A stretch of 38,246 nt of DNA from Synechococcus sp. CS-1330 (GTDB lineage: Bacteria; Cyanobacteriota; Cyanobacteriia; PCC-6307; Cyanobiaceae). The notes below the pieces were generated by a model. That model was not told the DNA's origin and ran no database searches. It saw only the letters and a program-made list of their open reading frames with translations. Position 1 is the first letter of the stretch. Each line of letters begins with the position of its first letter. The position numbers were made by a program, and so were the translations under genes. The DNA lies in contig JAHLYR010000039.1 in the NCBI GenBank assembly GCA_025128025.1, positions 1-38,246 on the forward strand, written 5' to 3'. Below are positions 20,221 to 29,366 of the stretch, one piece after another.

Positions 20221-21204
20221 GTGGCAGAGACGCTGCTTTTCAATGCCCTCCGGGAAGCCATCGACGAGGAGATGGCTAGAGATCCGTATGTGTGCGTGAT
20301 GGGTGAGGACGTCGGCCAATACGGCGGCTCCTACAAGGTCACCAAAGATCTCTACGAGAAATATGGTGAGCTGCGGGTGCTGGACACCCCGATCGCCGAA
20401 AATGCATTTGCTGGCATGGCGGTTGGCGCGGCAATGACTGGGCTGCGCCCAATCGTGGAGGGCATGAATATGGGCTTCCTGCTGCTGGCCTTCAACCAAA
20501 TCTCCAACAACATGGGGATGCTGCGTTACACCAGCGGTGGTAATTACACCATTCCCACTGTCGTGCGGGGTCCTGGCGGTGTTGGTCGCCAGCTAGGCGC
20601 TGAGCACAGCCAGCGCCTAGAGGCCTATTTCCATGCCGTACCCGGCATCAAAATTGTGGCGGTGAGCACTCCCACCAATGCCAAAGGCCTGATGAAGGCC
20701 GCAATCCGCGACAACAACCCCGTGCTCTTTTTTGAACACGTGTTGTTGTACAACCTATCGGAAGATATTCCGGAGGGTGATTATATCTGTGCCCTTGACC
20801 AGGCTGAGGTTGTAAAGGTTGGATCGGATGTCACGATCCTTACCTACTCACGCATGCGCCATCACTGTCTCAAGGCTGTCGAGCAGTTGGAGAAGGCTGG
20901 GGTAAGCGTGGAGCTGATCGATCTAATCAGCCTTAAGCCCTTTGATATGGAGACCATATCCGCCTCGATCCGTAAAACCCACAAGGTGATTGTGGTGGAG
21001 GAATGTATGAAGACAGGCGGCATTGGGGCTGAATTATTAGCCTTGATTACGGAACATTGTTTTGATGAGCTTGATGCACGGCCGATTCGGTTGTCTTCCC
21101 AGGACATCCCCACTCCCTACAACGGTGCCCTGGAAAACCTGACCATCATTCAACCCCATCAGATTGTTGATGCGGCCCAGCAGCTCGTCGCCGGAAAGAT
21201 CTAG
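20221..21204 (+). CDS. pdhB: pyruvate dehydrogenase E1 component subunit beta
   Basis: Beta subunit of the thiamine-diphosphate-dependent E1 that decarboxylates pyruvate and passes the acetyl group to lipoamide, supplying acetyl-CoA. The 327-aa protein shows the transketolase pyrimidine-binding domain ([16 protein letters not shown], then [16 protein letters not shown]) and the C-terminal domain with [16 protein letters not shown] 20221 is the only start consistent with the family N-terminus ([15 protein letters not shown]). The nearby ATG at 20204 is out of frame. secD begins 2 bp after its stop. Confidence 0.96.
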   Translation: MAETLLFNALREAIDEEMARDPYVCVMGEDVGQYGGSYKVTKDLYEKYGELRVLDTPIAENAFAGMAVGAAMTGLRPIVEGMNMGFLLLAFNQISNNMGMLRYTSGGNYTIPTVVRGPGGVGRQLGAEHSQRLEAYFHAVPGIKIVAVSTPTNAKGLMKAAIRDNNPVLFFEHVLLYNLSEDIPEGDYICALDQAEVVKVGSDVTILTYSRMRHHCLKAVEQLEKAGVSVELIDLISLKPFDMETISASIRKTHKVIVVEECMKTGGIGAELLALITEHCFDELDARPIRLSSQDIPTPYNGALENLTIIQPHQIVDAAQQLVAGKI

Positions 21205-21206
21205 AT

Positions 21207-22676
21207 ATGGCTCGTCAACAGGGGTGGTTTGCCCTGATCCTTGCCTTGGCAATTGCTGCCGGGGCCTTGCTCTTTAGCTGGAACACGCCGGAGACCCCCC
21301 TAGGCCAGCGCCTAGGCCTGGATCTGCGTGGTGGCAGCCAGCTAACTCTCCAGGTCCTGCCAGCTGGTGCCATAAAAACTGTCCAGAAGGAGCAGCTAGA
21401 TGCGGTCAAGGAGGTGCTTGACCGCCGCATTAATGGTTTGGGTGTGGCTGAGTCGACCTTGCAAACTGTCGGTGACGATCAGCTTGTGCTGCAACTGCCT
21501 GGGGAGCAAGATCCCTCCCGCGCCGCCAAGGTTCTTGGCACTACAGCACTACTTGAATTTCGGGCCCAAAAACCAGGTACCGAGCAGCGGATGCAGGAGT
21601 TGCTAAGCCTAAAGCGTCAAGCAACAGCACTTTTAATCCGCCTAAACGGTCCTGTCAAGGAAGCTGCTGACTCCCAGCCGGATGTACCAACTTCGCCTGA
21701 CGCCAAACAAGCTGATCGTGATCAGCTAGAGGCAGACCTGCAGCGTATCAACGTTGACATCGTTGCCCAATTCGAACCAGCTGGCCTCAGCGGCAAGGAT
21801 CTTGTCACCGCAGGACGCCAGCAGCAGCAAACAGGCACCGGCTGGGATGTGACTCTCGGTTTCACTAAGGATGGGGGAGATAAGTTTGCCAGCCTCACCC
21901 AGTCGATCGCCGGCACTGGCCGCTTGCTTGGCATTGTTCTGGATGGTCGCTCCATAAGTGAGGCCAGCGTTGGCCCTGAGTTCAAGGCAGCGGGCATTAC
22001 TGGAGGCTCAGCAAGTATCACGGGTAATTTCACCGCCGAGCAGGCTAGGGATTTGGAGGTTCAGCTCCGAGGGGGCTCCTTGCCCCTGCCAGTGAAAATC
22101 CTCGAAGTGCGCACAGTTGGGCCCTCATTAGGAGCTGAAAACATTCGGACCAGCCTTGTGGCAGCCCTTACAGGCTTACTGCTAGTAGCTGTGTTTATGG
22201 TGATCGTTTATCGATTGGCTGGCCTTGTTGCGGTAGTTGCCCTATCCCTTTATGGCTTGTTTAACTTGGCTGTTTATGCCCTTATCCCTGTCACACTTAG
22301 TCTGCCAGGGATTGCTGGATTCATCTTGTCGCTAGGAATGGCAGTAGATGCAAACGTGCTTATTTTTGAGCGGATCAAGGAGGAGCTGCGATCTGGCAAT
22401 ACCTTAATTCGCTCAATCGATACTGGCTTCGCTCTTGCTTTTTCATCTATCGTTGATGGTCAGGTTACTACGCTAATAAGCTGCATCGCTTTATTCGCCT
22501 TGGGAACTGGGCTTGTCAAGGGATTTGCGGTAACGCTTGGAATTGGTGTTTTGCTTAGTTTGTTTAGCTCCCTCACTTGCACCCGCACACTTCTGAGGGT
22601 ACTGATGAGCTATCCAGGCTTACGACGCATCAACTATTTCATCCCGCTTGTTCAACGTTCAGAGGGGGTTGCCTGA
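21207..22676 (+). CDS. secD: protein translocase subunit SecD
   Basis: RND-type accessory subunit that works with SecF and SecYEG, pulling exported proteins across the membrane using the proton gradient. The 489-aa protein has one N-terminal helix, a large extracytoplasmic P1 region starting with LGLDLRGGSQLTLQV, and five C-terminal helices. These include FILSLGMAVDANVLIFERIKEE-type RND motifs near residue 375, given here in fragments: GMAVDANVLIFERI. It starts 2 bp after pdhB and ends 1 bp before secF, so pdhB-secD-secF are probably one operon. Confidence 0.96.
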   Translation: MARQQGWFALILALAIAAGALLFSWNTPETPLGQRLGLDLRGGSQLTLQVLPAGAIKTVQKEQLDAVKEVLDRRINGLGVAESTLQTVGDDQLVLQLPGEQDPSRAAKVLGTTALLEFRAQKPGTEQRMQELLSLKRQATALLIRLNGPVKEAADSQPDVPTSPDAKQADRDQLEADLQRINVDIVAQFEPAGLSGKDLVTAGRQQQQTGTGWDVTLGFTKDGGDKFASLTQSIAGTGRLLGIVLDGRSISEASVGPEFKAAGITGGSASITGNFTAEQARDLEVQLRGGSLPLPVKILEVRTVGPSLGAENIRTSLVAALTGLLLVAVFMVIVYRLAGLVAVVALSLYGLFNLAVYALIPVTLSLPGIAGFILSLGMAVDANVLIFERIKEELRSGNTLIRSIDTGFALAFSSIVDGQVTTLISCIALFALGTGLVKGFAVTLGIGVLLSLFSSLTCTRTLLRVLMSYPGLRRINYFIPLVQRSEGVA

Positions 22677-22677
22677 G

Positions 22678-23649
22678 ATGTCCCTGGCACCAACTAGTCA
22701 CCAGCCAATGTTTTCTTTTCGCGTTAATCGCCATCGTCGCCAGCTATGGCTTCTATCCGCAGTGGCGTTGCTTTTGAGTTTGTTGGGAATGGCTGTCAGC
22801 TGGTTGTCGCCCTCAATCCGAGCTCCACTGCGCCCAGGCCTTGATTTCACTGGCGGCACTCAGATACAGATTGAGCGCAGCTGCGACCCAGCCTGTGCCC
22901 CATTGGCTGCTGATTCGGTCCAAGCGAGCCTGGTGGCATTGAAGCTGCCAATGGATGGCTCAGATCCTGCTCCACCACTAAATGGAGCCACAGTTCAGCT
23001 TCTTGATGGAGGGCGATCACTGGTCTTGCGTCTGCCCAGTCTGAGCCCAGCCCAGTCCGAAACGGTGCTTAGGTCTCTTAAGGGCCAAATCGGCGAGACG
23101 GTCTCGGGGGGGCTGTCCGTAGACACGATTGGCCCCACACTTGGTTCCCAGCTGCTGCGGGCCAGCTTGATTTCTTTGTTAGTCAGTTTCGTCGGTATAT
23201 CCATATACATTTCCTTCCGCTACGACCGCGTTTATGCACTGTTGGCACTTGTTTGCCTGGGTCATGATGTTTTGATCACTTGTGGCTTATTTGCTTGGCT
23301 TGGGGTGCTGGCGGGGATAGAGGTTAATAGTCTTTTTGCTGTGGCCCTACTTACTATTGCGGGCTACTCAGTGAATGACACGGTCGTCATTTTTGACCGA
23401 ATAAGGGAGAAGCGTGCCCAGCTTAAAGACTTGCCCCTAGCAGATCAGGCAGATGAGGCGGTGATAAGTACTTTGACCCGCTCCGTTTACACATCCCTTA
23501 CAACACTTCTGCCGTTGATTGCCCTAATCTTCTTTGGCGGCAGCACTTTGTTTTGGTTCTCAATTGCCCTGAGTTTTGGCATTTTGGTGGGAGCTTATTC
23601 AAGTATCGGTGTGGCGCCCACCCTGTTACCGGTATTGTCCCGTCGCTAA
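22678..23649 (+). CDS. secF: protein translocase subunit SecF
   Basis: Partner of SecD in the secretion motor, 323 aa from ATG 22678. The N-terminal helix is followed by the SecF signature RPGLDFTGGTQIQIE, a periplasmic domain, and five helices with the conserved AGYSVNDTVVIFDRIRE near residue 235. An internal ATG at 22708 (MFSFRVNRHRRQ) could be an alternative start, because the first ten residues are not conserved in the family. A small membrane-protein gene follows. Confidence 0.95.
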   Translation: MSLAPTSHQPMFSFRVNRHRRQLWLLSAVALLLSLLGMAVSWLSPSIRAPLRPGLDFTGGTQIQIERSCDPACAPLAADSVQASLVALKLPMDGSDPAPPLNGATVQLLDGGRSLVLRLPSLSPAQSETVLRSLKGQIGETVSGGLSVDTIGPTLGSQLLRASLISLLVSFVGISIYISFRYDRVYALLALVCLGHDVLITCGLFAWLGVLAGIEVNSLFAVALLTIAGYSVNDTVVIFDRIREKRAQLKDLPLADQADEAVISTLTRSVYTSLTTLLPLIALIFFGGSTLFWFSIALSFGILVGAYSSIGVAPTLLPVLSRR

Positions 23650-23704
23650 TCAACCTCCTGCCCATGGTGCAAGGCTGGGCCGGCGCAGCCTGGGAGGCTC
23701 CATT

Positions 23705-23878
23705 GTGCCCATTTTGCTCGCTCTGCTTGCGCTTCTGGATCTGCGAGTCGAGCTGCAGCTACTGGCAGACCACTTCACCTTAGCTTCCTTGGCGGCAGCG
23801 ATTCGCAATCATCTCCTGGCAACAGCAGTGCTGTTGTTATTGCCTTCATTGTTTCATCACTATCGCCAAAAGCTCTAG
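23705..23878 (+). CDS. 57-aa membrane protein, hypothetical
   Basis: A short protein starting at GTG 23705. A GGGAGG ribosome binding site lies seven bases upstream, which is the main reason for choosing this start over the longer frame from 23576 that overlaps secF. It has two hydrophobic stretches (PILLALLALLDL and LLATAVLLLLPSLF) and a basic end (HHYRQKL). It follows secF by 55 bp and may be cotranscribed. The function is unknown. Confidence 0.55.
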   Translation: MPILLALLALLDLRVELQLLADHFTLASLAAAIRNHLLATAVLLLLPSLFHHYRQKL

Positions 23879-23918
23879 TAATTATTCTGTCGATCACTCC
23901 GGGTAATAATTCAAGGCC

Positions 23919-24920
23919 TCAATTCCAGTGATCCATCACTTCCTTCACCAATACTTCTTCAGAGAGAACTTGCAAGACAACAACTAAAGGCAAGGCAAGT
24001 AGCACTCCTGGGAGGCCAAGCAGAGCTCCTAGGCATAGCTGGGCAGTGAGGGCGACGGTGGGTAGCAAATTTACGGTTCGCCGAAGCAGCACAGGCGTAA
24101 GCAAAAAGGCTTCGGCATTCTGCAAAATGAGCCGCAGCACTAGTACCTGCAGCATTTTTGCTGGTGACACCAGCAACCCCACCGCCAGGGGCAACAAGGT
24201 GGCTGCGGTGGGGCCAATCGTGGGCACGAAGGTGAGCAGGCCGCAAACCAGGGCGCTCAATAGGGCCAGCGGTACGCCCAACAGGGCTAGGCCGGCCCAA
24301 GTGAGCAGAAACACGCTCACGGCAGAAAGGGTCATGCCAGCCAGCCAGCCACCCAGGGCCTGGCGGGATTCCCCCAGCAGATGTTGCATCTGGGGGCGCC
24401 AAAAGTTTGGAGTAAGGGAAACAATCACCTTTTGATGACTGCGAGGATCCAGGGCCAGCAGAATCGCCAGCAAGGCCATCAACAGCATCTGAATTGTGGT
24501 GTTTGCAGCGCCGCCGGCCAGGCCAAGCAGCTGGCCGCCTAGGGGCTGGAGCCGCTCCCAGGTACCAAGCGCCATCAACTGCTGCTCCAGATCAGGCAGC
24601 CAATCCACCTGGCGGGCCAGGCTGCTCAGCCGCAAAGCCAAGACAGGCAAAAGGGTGGTCAATTGCTTGATCTGCTCCAGCAGCTCAGGCAGCAACAGCT
24701 GGCCCAGCACCCCACCGAGCAACACCAGTGAAACCAGCACGACTATTAGGGCAGCGGGGCGGTTCAGAGGCAGGAGACGCCGCAGCAGGGTGATCGGTAC
24801 ATCAAGGGCGACAGCCAGTACCACGGCGCCGAACAGCACCAGCAGCACCCATCGCAATTCCCAGGTGAGCAGCCCGATGACAATCAGGGCTAGTGCTCCA
24901 AGCACTGTGCGGCCGTTCAT
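23919..24920 (-). CDS. AI-2E family transporter (UPF0118)
   Basis: A 333-aa inner-membrane permease with about eight helices, of the PerM/YdiK (AI-2E exporter-like) superfamily. Two helices near the N-terminus, a soluble segment with LLPVLALRLSSL, and the C-terminal block FVPTIGPTAATLLP are typical. The transported substrate is unknown; family members include putative exporters and Na+/H+ antiporters. It lies 4 bp downstream of a second member of the family, so this is a tandem pair on one transcript behind psb28. Confidence 0.88.
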   Translation of the reverse strand: MNGRTVLGALALIVIGLLTWELRWVLLVLFGAVVLAVALDVPITLLRRLLPLNRPAALIVVLVSLVLLGGVLGQLLLPELLEQIKQLTTLLPVLALRLSSLARQVDWLPDLEQQLMALGTWERLQPLGGQLLGLAGGAANTTIQMLLMALLAILLALDPRSHQKVIVSLTPNFWRPQMQHLLGESRQALGGWLAGMTLSAVSVFLLTWAGLALLGVPLALLSALVCGLLTFVPTIGPTAATLLPLAVGLLVSPAKMLQVLVLRLILQNAEAFLLTPVLLRRTVNLLPTVALTAQLCLGALLGLPGVLLALPLVVVLQVLSEEVLVKEVMDHWN

Positions 24921-24924
24921 CGCG

Positions 24925-26049
24925 TCAGCCTGCCAGGCGTAGACGTTTCCATGGGTCCAGGATGTCGCGAATTAGCAGTTCGCGCACCATCACCTGCAGG
25001 CAAACGGCTAATGGCAATGCCAGCAGCAACCCCAGCGGACCAAACACAACCGTGAACAGCAACTGGGCCGTGAGGGTGAAGCCAGGCAGCAGCTTGAGCT
25101 GGTGATGCATCACCGAAGGGGTAATTAGATAGCTCTCCAGGTTTTGAACAGCGACATAAAGCGCCAGCACCGCTGCCGCTTTCCAGGGAGCATCTAGCAG
25201 CGCCACGGACATCGGAAAAACCGTGCTTAGGGTTGGTCCAATGTTGGGAATGATGTTGAGCAGCCCTGCTAGCAGGGCGTTTGCTGCCACCAACTTCACC
25301 CCGAGCAAGCTCAGGCCGATAGCCGCCAAGATGCCAACGCAAAGTGAGCTGATTAACACCCCCACCATCCAGGCACTTAGGGCATCCCCGCATTGCACCA
25401 ACACCTGACGGAAGCGGCGCCGGTAAAAGGAAGGCACTAGCAGCACACCCACCTCTAGGTAGGCGGTGGGCTGTACAGCCACCATCAGAGCAACGGCAAC
25501 TACAAACAGGATTTGCAGCAGACCGGTGCCAACGCCACCTGCAAGCCCGAGCAGGCGCAGGGCGCCGCTGCCCAGGCTGCTGCCAAAGCGGGGAGAGAGG
25601 CCTGGAGTTGCGCCAGCATCGCTACCAACTAGCCCCTCTCGTAGCCAGGCAAGACCGCCATCCCTGCTGCCATAAATCATTTGTGAGATCTGCGATAGAC
25701 CATCCCTCAAGAGATCCAGCAGGGTTTCGGCTGCTGCCGGCAACTTGCCGAGCAACTGGCTGAATTGGTCAATGAAAGGGGGGATAACCACGGTGGCTGC
25801 CACGGCTAACACCAGAAGTACCGTGCCCAGGCTGAGCAGGAGAGCCAGCGGCCTAGAGCACCCCAGCCGGGACCTTATCGATCCCACCAGGGTGCAAAGG
25901 GCCATAGCCAGCACGACGGCGGCAAACAGGTAAATTAGGCTCTGACGCAGGCTCCAAAGCAGCACCAGGGATGCCACCAGGGCCAACAGGCCTAACCACT
26001 GGCCGAATTTCAAGAGATCAGACCTCGTCCTGGTCGGGCTGATCATCAT
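24925..26049 (-). CDS. AI-2E family transporter (UPF0118), second copy
   Basis: A 374-aa paralogue of the neighbouring permease with the same topology and the conserved C-terminal sequence [15 protein letters not shown]. The substrate is unknown. As drawn, the start overlaps the end of psb28 by 32 bp. A TTG at 26013 (giving [10 protein letters not shown]) would avoid the overlap and has GAGG nine bases upstream, so the true start may be there. The two copies differ clearly in sequence, so the duplication is not recent. Confidence 0.86.
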   Translation of the reverse strand: MMISPTRTRSDLLKFGQWLGLLALVASLVLLWSLRQSLIYLFAAVVLAMALCTLVGSIRSRLGCSRPLALLLSLGTVLLVLAVAATVVIPPFIDQFSQLLGKLPAAAETLLDLLRDGLSQISQMIYGSRDGGLAWLREGLVGSDAGATPGLSPRFGSSLGSGALRLLGLAGGVGTGLLQILFVVAVALMVAVQPTAYLEVGVLLVPSFYRRRFRQVLVQCGDALSAWMVGVLISSLCVGILAAIGLSLLGVKLVAANALLAGLLNIIPNIGPTLSTVFPMSVALLDAPWKAAAVLALYVAVQNLESYLITPSVMHHQLKLLPGFTLTAQLLFTVVFGPLGLLLALPLAVCLQVMVRELLIRDILDPWKRLRLAG

Positions 26050-26389
26050 CTTTATTACCCGAGAAGCCCAGCTCGTGGCTGTCGGCGTAGCGCTGGGCGA
26101 AACGCATGAAGCGATCGAAATCCTCCGTGCTCTTCCAGGTAAAGGTGCACTCCAGGGCGCTGGCCTTGCCGTTGACGAAGCGGGCCTTCACCTCACGGGT
26201 CACCAGCTCGCCTTCCTCATCGACCAGAAACATGCCGGTGATGTCGCCCATGCTTTCGGGGGCAAGGGCATCGGGCTCTTCAAACACGAAAAGGGCCTGG
26301 CCGGTGCGGCCGTCCCGCGAGCGGGTGAGGCGGATGTCGGGCACGACCGGCTCATCCACCCCACGGAAGAACTGAATGGCGGCGCCCAT
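26018..26389 (-). CDS. psb28: photosystem II reaction centre protein Psb28
   Basis: Cytoplasmic-side photosystem II assembly factor that binds transiently to the RC47 intermediate and protects it during assembly and repair. The 123-aa product from ATG 26389 begins [13 protein letters not shown], the normal family start, and contains [17 protein letters not shown] and [13 protein letters not shown]. An upstream ATG at 26404 adds five residues and is less likely. The acidic C-terminus ([10 protein letters not shown]) is an extension beyond the conserved domain. The first AI-2E permease gene follows, overlapping or nearly so. Confidence 0.95.
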   Translation of the reverse strand: MGAAIQFFRGVDEPVVPDIRLTRSRDGRTGQALFVFEEPDALAPESMGDITGMFLVDEEGELVTREVKARFVNGKASALECTFTWKSTEDFDRFMRFAQRYADSHELGFSGNKDDDQPDQDEV

Positions 26390-26413
26390 GGCAAGCGGGG
26401 ACAAAAATCGATC

Positions 26414-27481
26414 CTAGGAGCCCGCCTTAACTAACTCCCCGCAGACCTGCTCCCACCAGGGAGCTGGTTGCAGCAATTCTGCTGCAGCTGCATCGGGGTC
26501 TAGTCCGCCCAAATCGAAGCTGGACAGCAGGGGTTTTTCGCGCCTGCTGAGCTCTTTGTCGTAGCAGCGGTCGTAGTAGTCGAGCATTTGCTGGCAGGCA
26601 GCCGCCCAGTCTTGAGAGGCGATCGCCTCTAGAGCTGTTGCTGTGCGCTGGGGGCCAAGCCGCCGGGAGATGCGTTCGGTGGCGAGGCGCAAGGACTCCT
26701 CCCCTTGATTGCCATATACCGCAACCAGTTGCTCAACCCGCTCCGCCATAGGACGTTGGATCTCAACAGCCGGCGCCTCACCCATTTGGCGCCACAAGCC
26801 CGCAGGAATACGGCAGCGACCAACCTGGGCGCTTTCGGCTTCAAGCCAGATCGGTGCCTGGCCTGCGCTGGCCGTAAGGCTGGCAGCCAGTAGGTTCTCG
26901 TAATGCTCCGTGCTCGGCTGGGGTGGTTGGCCCAAGCCACCGAAACTGCTGCCCCGGTGATTGGCCAGTCCCTCGAGATCAACGACCGCCTGCCCTCTTT
27001 GCCGAAGGGCATGCAACAGGTCGGTTTTGCCAGTGCCGGTGCGACCGCCCAGCACCAGCAGGGGCCAGGCGGACTCAAAACATGCCAAGACCCAGCGGCG
27101 GTAGGCCTTGTAGCCGCCTTCCAACAGCAAAACGGGCAGCTCCAGGGTGCTCGCCAGCCAAGCCATGCTGCCTGAGCGCATGCCACCTCGCCAGCAGTGC
27201 AGGCGCAGGGTCTGGTCTGCTTCGGCAAGCTCCAACAGAGCCTGGGCAAGGGATGGCAACTTCAGACCAACAAATTCCAGGCCAAGTTGCACGGCAAGCT
27301 GCCGTCCCTGTTGCTTGTAGGTAGTGCCAACTTGGGCCCGCTCGTCGTTGCTAAACAAAGGCAGGTTGACCGCTCCGGGCACATGACCCTGTTCAAACTC
27401 CCCAGGGCTGCGCACGTCCACGATCGGCCCCTTGGCCGCCAGGAATGCGTTCACATCTTGGGGAGGGCAGGGGCCCGACAT
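26414..27481 (-). CDS. mnmH: tRNA 2-selenouridine/geranyl-2-thiouridine synthase MnmH
   Basis: Modifies 2-thiouridine at the wobble position of certain tRNAs, replacing sulfur with selenium through a geranylated intermediate. The 355-aa protein has an N-terminal rhodanese domain with catalytic Cys96 in LHCWRGGMRS. A P-loop domain follows with Walker A GGRTGTGKT at residues 145-153, typical of the two-domain family. ATG 27481 is chosen over the GTG just before it. It is divergent from the GUN4-domain gene. No selD is visible in this window. Confidence 0.92.
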   Translation of the reverse strand: MSGPCPPQDVNAFLAAKGPIVDVRSPGEFEQGHVPGAVNLPLFSNDERAQVGTTYKQQGRQLAVQLGLEFVGLKLPSLAQALLELAEADQTLRLHCWRGGMRSGSMAWLASTLELPVLLLEGGYKAYRRWVLACFESAWPLLVLGGRTGTGKTDLLHALRQRGQAVVDLEGLANHRGSSFGGLGQPPQPSTEHYENLLAASLTASAGQAPIWLEAESAQVGRCRIPAGLWRQMGEAPAVEIQRPMAERVEQLVAVYGNQGEESLRLATERISRRLGPQRTATALEAIASQDWAAACQQMLDYYDRCYDKELSRREKPLLSSFDLGGLDPDAAAAELLQPAPWWEQVCGELVKAGS

Positions 27482-27549
27482 CACTGTTGAGGATCTCAGC
27501 TGACATAGTGGGCCACGCTGGCACTGCTTCAGGCTCGGCTTCCATTTCC

Positions 27550-28278
27550 ATGCTTTCCGGACCTCCGGTCACCGCCACTACCGGCACCAGCCCTAGGGCC
27601 CTGCTTGAGCGCTTTCAGGCTGGCAATCCCCGTCAAAGGCGTGCCTTGCTGGCAACCCTGCAGCAGCAGAGCCACGGCTTGCGGCCCCTAATCCCAGACC
27701 ATCTGGCCGGCGTTGATGCCACCGGAGATGACTGGGCAGCTGGTTTCTTAATTCAGCTCCTGCTCGATGAACAGGATGGACTGCGCGAAGAGTTTCTGGC
27801 CCGCTATCCCGAAGGCTGGCTTGCCACGGTGTCGGCCCGTGGGCTGGACTATGCACCCCTGCAACGGGCCCTGATGGCTCAGCAGTTTGAGGAAGCTGAC
27901 CGAATCACCAGCAGCTTGCTGCGGGAGCTGGCCGGCTCAGAAGCCGTACGCCGCGGTTACGTGTACTACAGCGAGGTGCCGCCGATAGCCTCCGCCGACC
28001 TAGACAGCCTCGATCGGCTCTGGGTCTGTTTTTCACGCGGCCGTTTTGGCTTCTCGGTGCAGGGCAGGTTGCTACGCAGTTGTAATGGCCGCTGGGACCT
28101 GCTCTGGCCCAAGTTGGCCTGGAAGGATGCAGGCCGCTGGACGCGCTATCCCGGCTCCTTTCAGTGGTCTATTGAGGCCCCTGAGGGCCACATGCCCCTT
28201 GTCAATCAACTGCGCGGCGTACGGCTGATGGATGCCCTGCTCAACCACCCAGCTCTGCAACAGCGGATCAAGGCCTGA
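27550..28278 (+). CDS. GUN4 domain-containing protein
   Basis: A 242-aa protein with an N-terminal helical region (about residues 12-80) and a C-terminal GUN4 domain. The domain shows LDYAPLQRALMAQQFEEADR, then LDRLWVCFSRGRFGFSVQ. GUN4 binds protoporphyrin IX and Mg-protoporphyrin and stimulates Mg-chelatase in chlorophyll synthesis. The two-domain layout matches cyanobacterial Gun4. Paralogues exist in these organisms, so the gene symbol is not assigned. ATG 27550 is the first plausible start after the divergent mnmH. Confidence 0.88.
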   Translation: MLSGPPVTATTGTSPRALLERFQAGNPRQRRALLATLQQQSHGLRPLIPDHLAGVDATGDDWAAGFLIQLLLDEQDGLREEFLARYPEGWLATVSARGLDYAPLQRALMAQQFEEADRITSSLLRELAGSEAVRRGYVYYSEVPPIASADLDSLDRLWVCFSRGRFGFSVQGRLLRSCNGRWDLLWPKLAWKDAGRWTRYPGSFQWSIEAPEGHMPLVNQLRGVRLMDALLNHPALQQRIKA

Positions 28279-28333
28279 GCCAGGGTGCAGGCAGCGGCGT
28301 ATGGTCAAAAAGGCACCTGCGTAACTCAGCCCG

Positions 28334-28783
28334 ATGGCCCTGCGCTGGTCGGACTTCATCACGCCTTCAACGCTGCAGCTGGCACCGCTGTTGGAACTGT
28401 TGATTGAGCCCATTCGCTGCCTGCAGCTTCAGGGTCAGGTGCAGCTTGGCCTGCAAGAAGCACTGGTCAATGCGGTCCGCCATGGCAACGGTTGCGACCC
28501 AGCCAAATGCTTGAGAGTGCGCCGCATTGAAACCCCCAACTGGCTGGTGTGGCAGGTGCAAGACGAAGGAGCTGGGGTGCCACCAGCGGCTCGCAGCACC
28601 AGCCTGCCTGAGCAGCTTGATGCGGCGGGTGGCCGCGGGCTGTTTTTGATTCATCACTGCTTCGATGACGTTCGCTGGAGCAACCGGGGCAACCGGTTGC
28701 AACTGGCGGTCAGTCGGCAGAGAGCGTCGTCGCAGGCGCCGGTCGGTGACTGGGGCAGCCAGGATCGCTCAGCTCAGCCTTAA
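28334..28783 (+). CDS. HATPase/anti-sigma-factor-like protein (RsbW type)
   Basis: A 149-aa single-domain GHKL ATPase related to anti-sigma factor kinases. The N box is LGLQEALVNAVRHGN (near residue 40), the G1 box QDEGAGVP (near 79) and the G2 box GGRGLFLIHH (near 100). Such proteins usually phosphorylate an anti-anti-sigma factor or sequester a sigma factor, but no partner gene is adjacent. The C-terminal tail (about 20 residues) is not part of the domain and overlaps the convergent downstream gene by 74 bp. Confidence 0.85.
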   Translation: MALRWSDFITPSTLQLAPLLELLIEPIRCLQLQGQVQLGLQEALVNAVRHGNGCDPAKCLRVRRIETPNWLVWQVQDEGAGVPPAARSTSLPEQLDAAGGRGLFLIHHCFDDVRWSNRGNRLQLAVSRQRASSQAPVGDWGSQDRSAQP

Positions 28784-29045
28784 GCCAGCCCAGCCCATGC
28801 TCAACCAACTCGATGGCCTGGCGGCGGGCGTCCGAGCTTTGAGGTGCCCCGGGATCATCGGCCCTAAGCAGCAGCACCAGGGCTGCTGCAAGCTGCTCAG
28901 CGCCGCGCCGGGGGCGTTGGGACTTCAAGGCGTGCCAATCCCTGTCACCTATTGCGAGATGTCGCTGCAAAGCGACAGCCACCTCTAAGGAGCCTTCTGG
29001 CCAGCTTTGTTTTTGCTTGGACAACGGGGTTTGCACTGGACGCAT
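28710..29045 (-). CDS. cyanobacterial hypothetical protein (DUF6439-like)
   Basis: A 111-aa protein when started at ATG 29045 (MRPVQTPLSKQKQSW). The core (AIGDRDWHALKSQRPRRGAE, then LAAALVLLLRAD and IELVEHGLGWLKAELSDPG) is helical and resembles a small cyanobacterial family of unknown role, which I think is DUF6439. The longer frame to 29135 would overlap the divergent gene starting at 29097 and is not preferred. It converges with the HATPase gene with a 74-bp overlap of the two tails. Confidence 0.7.
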   Translation of the reverse strand: MRPVQTPLSKQKQSWPEGSLEVAVALQRHLAIGDRDWHALKSQRPRRGAEQLAAALVLLLRADDPGAPQSSDARRQAIELVEHGLGWLKAELSDPGCPSHRPAPATTLSAD

Positions 29046-29096
29046 ACAGGCTCGCGTTCCATCCTGAAGCCTGTAACGCCTCATTGGGAGCTGGCC

Positions 29097-29366
29097 ATGC
29101 CGACGCGACCATTGGGCCACCATTCGGTGCGCCAACCAATTCGCCTACTCCACCTGCTGGATGGGTTGCTCACTCAGGCATCTTTGACAGCTAAAAGTTC
29201 CGGGGTGAATCAGCGGCGGCAACGCCAGCGCCTTGAGTTAACTCAGAGGTTGCTAGATCCCTTGCCCGAACAGCTAGCTCCCCCCTATCGCCAGGAGGTG
29301 CTGTTTTGGCGCGGGCTGCGCTGGGCCACAACCGGTCTGCTCCTGGCCTGGATTCTGAAGCGCTAG
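29097..29366 (+). CDS. small hypothetical protein with C-terminal helix
   Basis: An 89-aa basic protein from ATG 29097, preceded by GGGAG at a good distance. It is rich in Arg, Gln and Leu and ends with a hydrophobic segment (ATTGLLLAWILKR) that could be a membrane anchor. No family is recognised. Its stop codon overlaps the stop region of the convergent methyltransferase gene by 4 bp. Confidence 0.65.
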   Translation: MPTRPLGHHSVRQPIRLLHLLDGLLTQASLTAKSSGVNQRRQRQRLELTQRLLDPLPEQLAPPYRQEVLFWRGLRWATTGLLLAWILKR

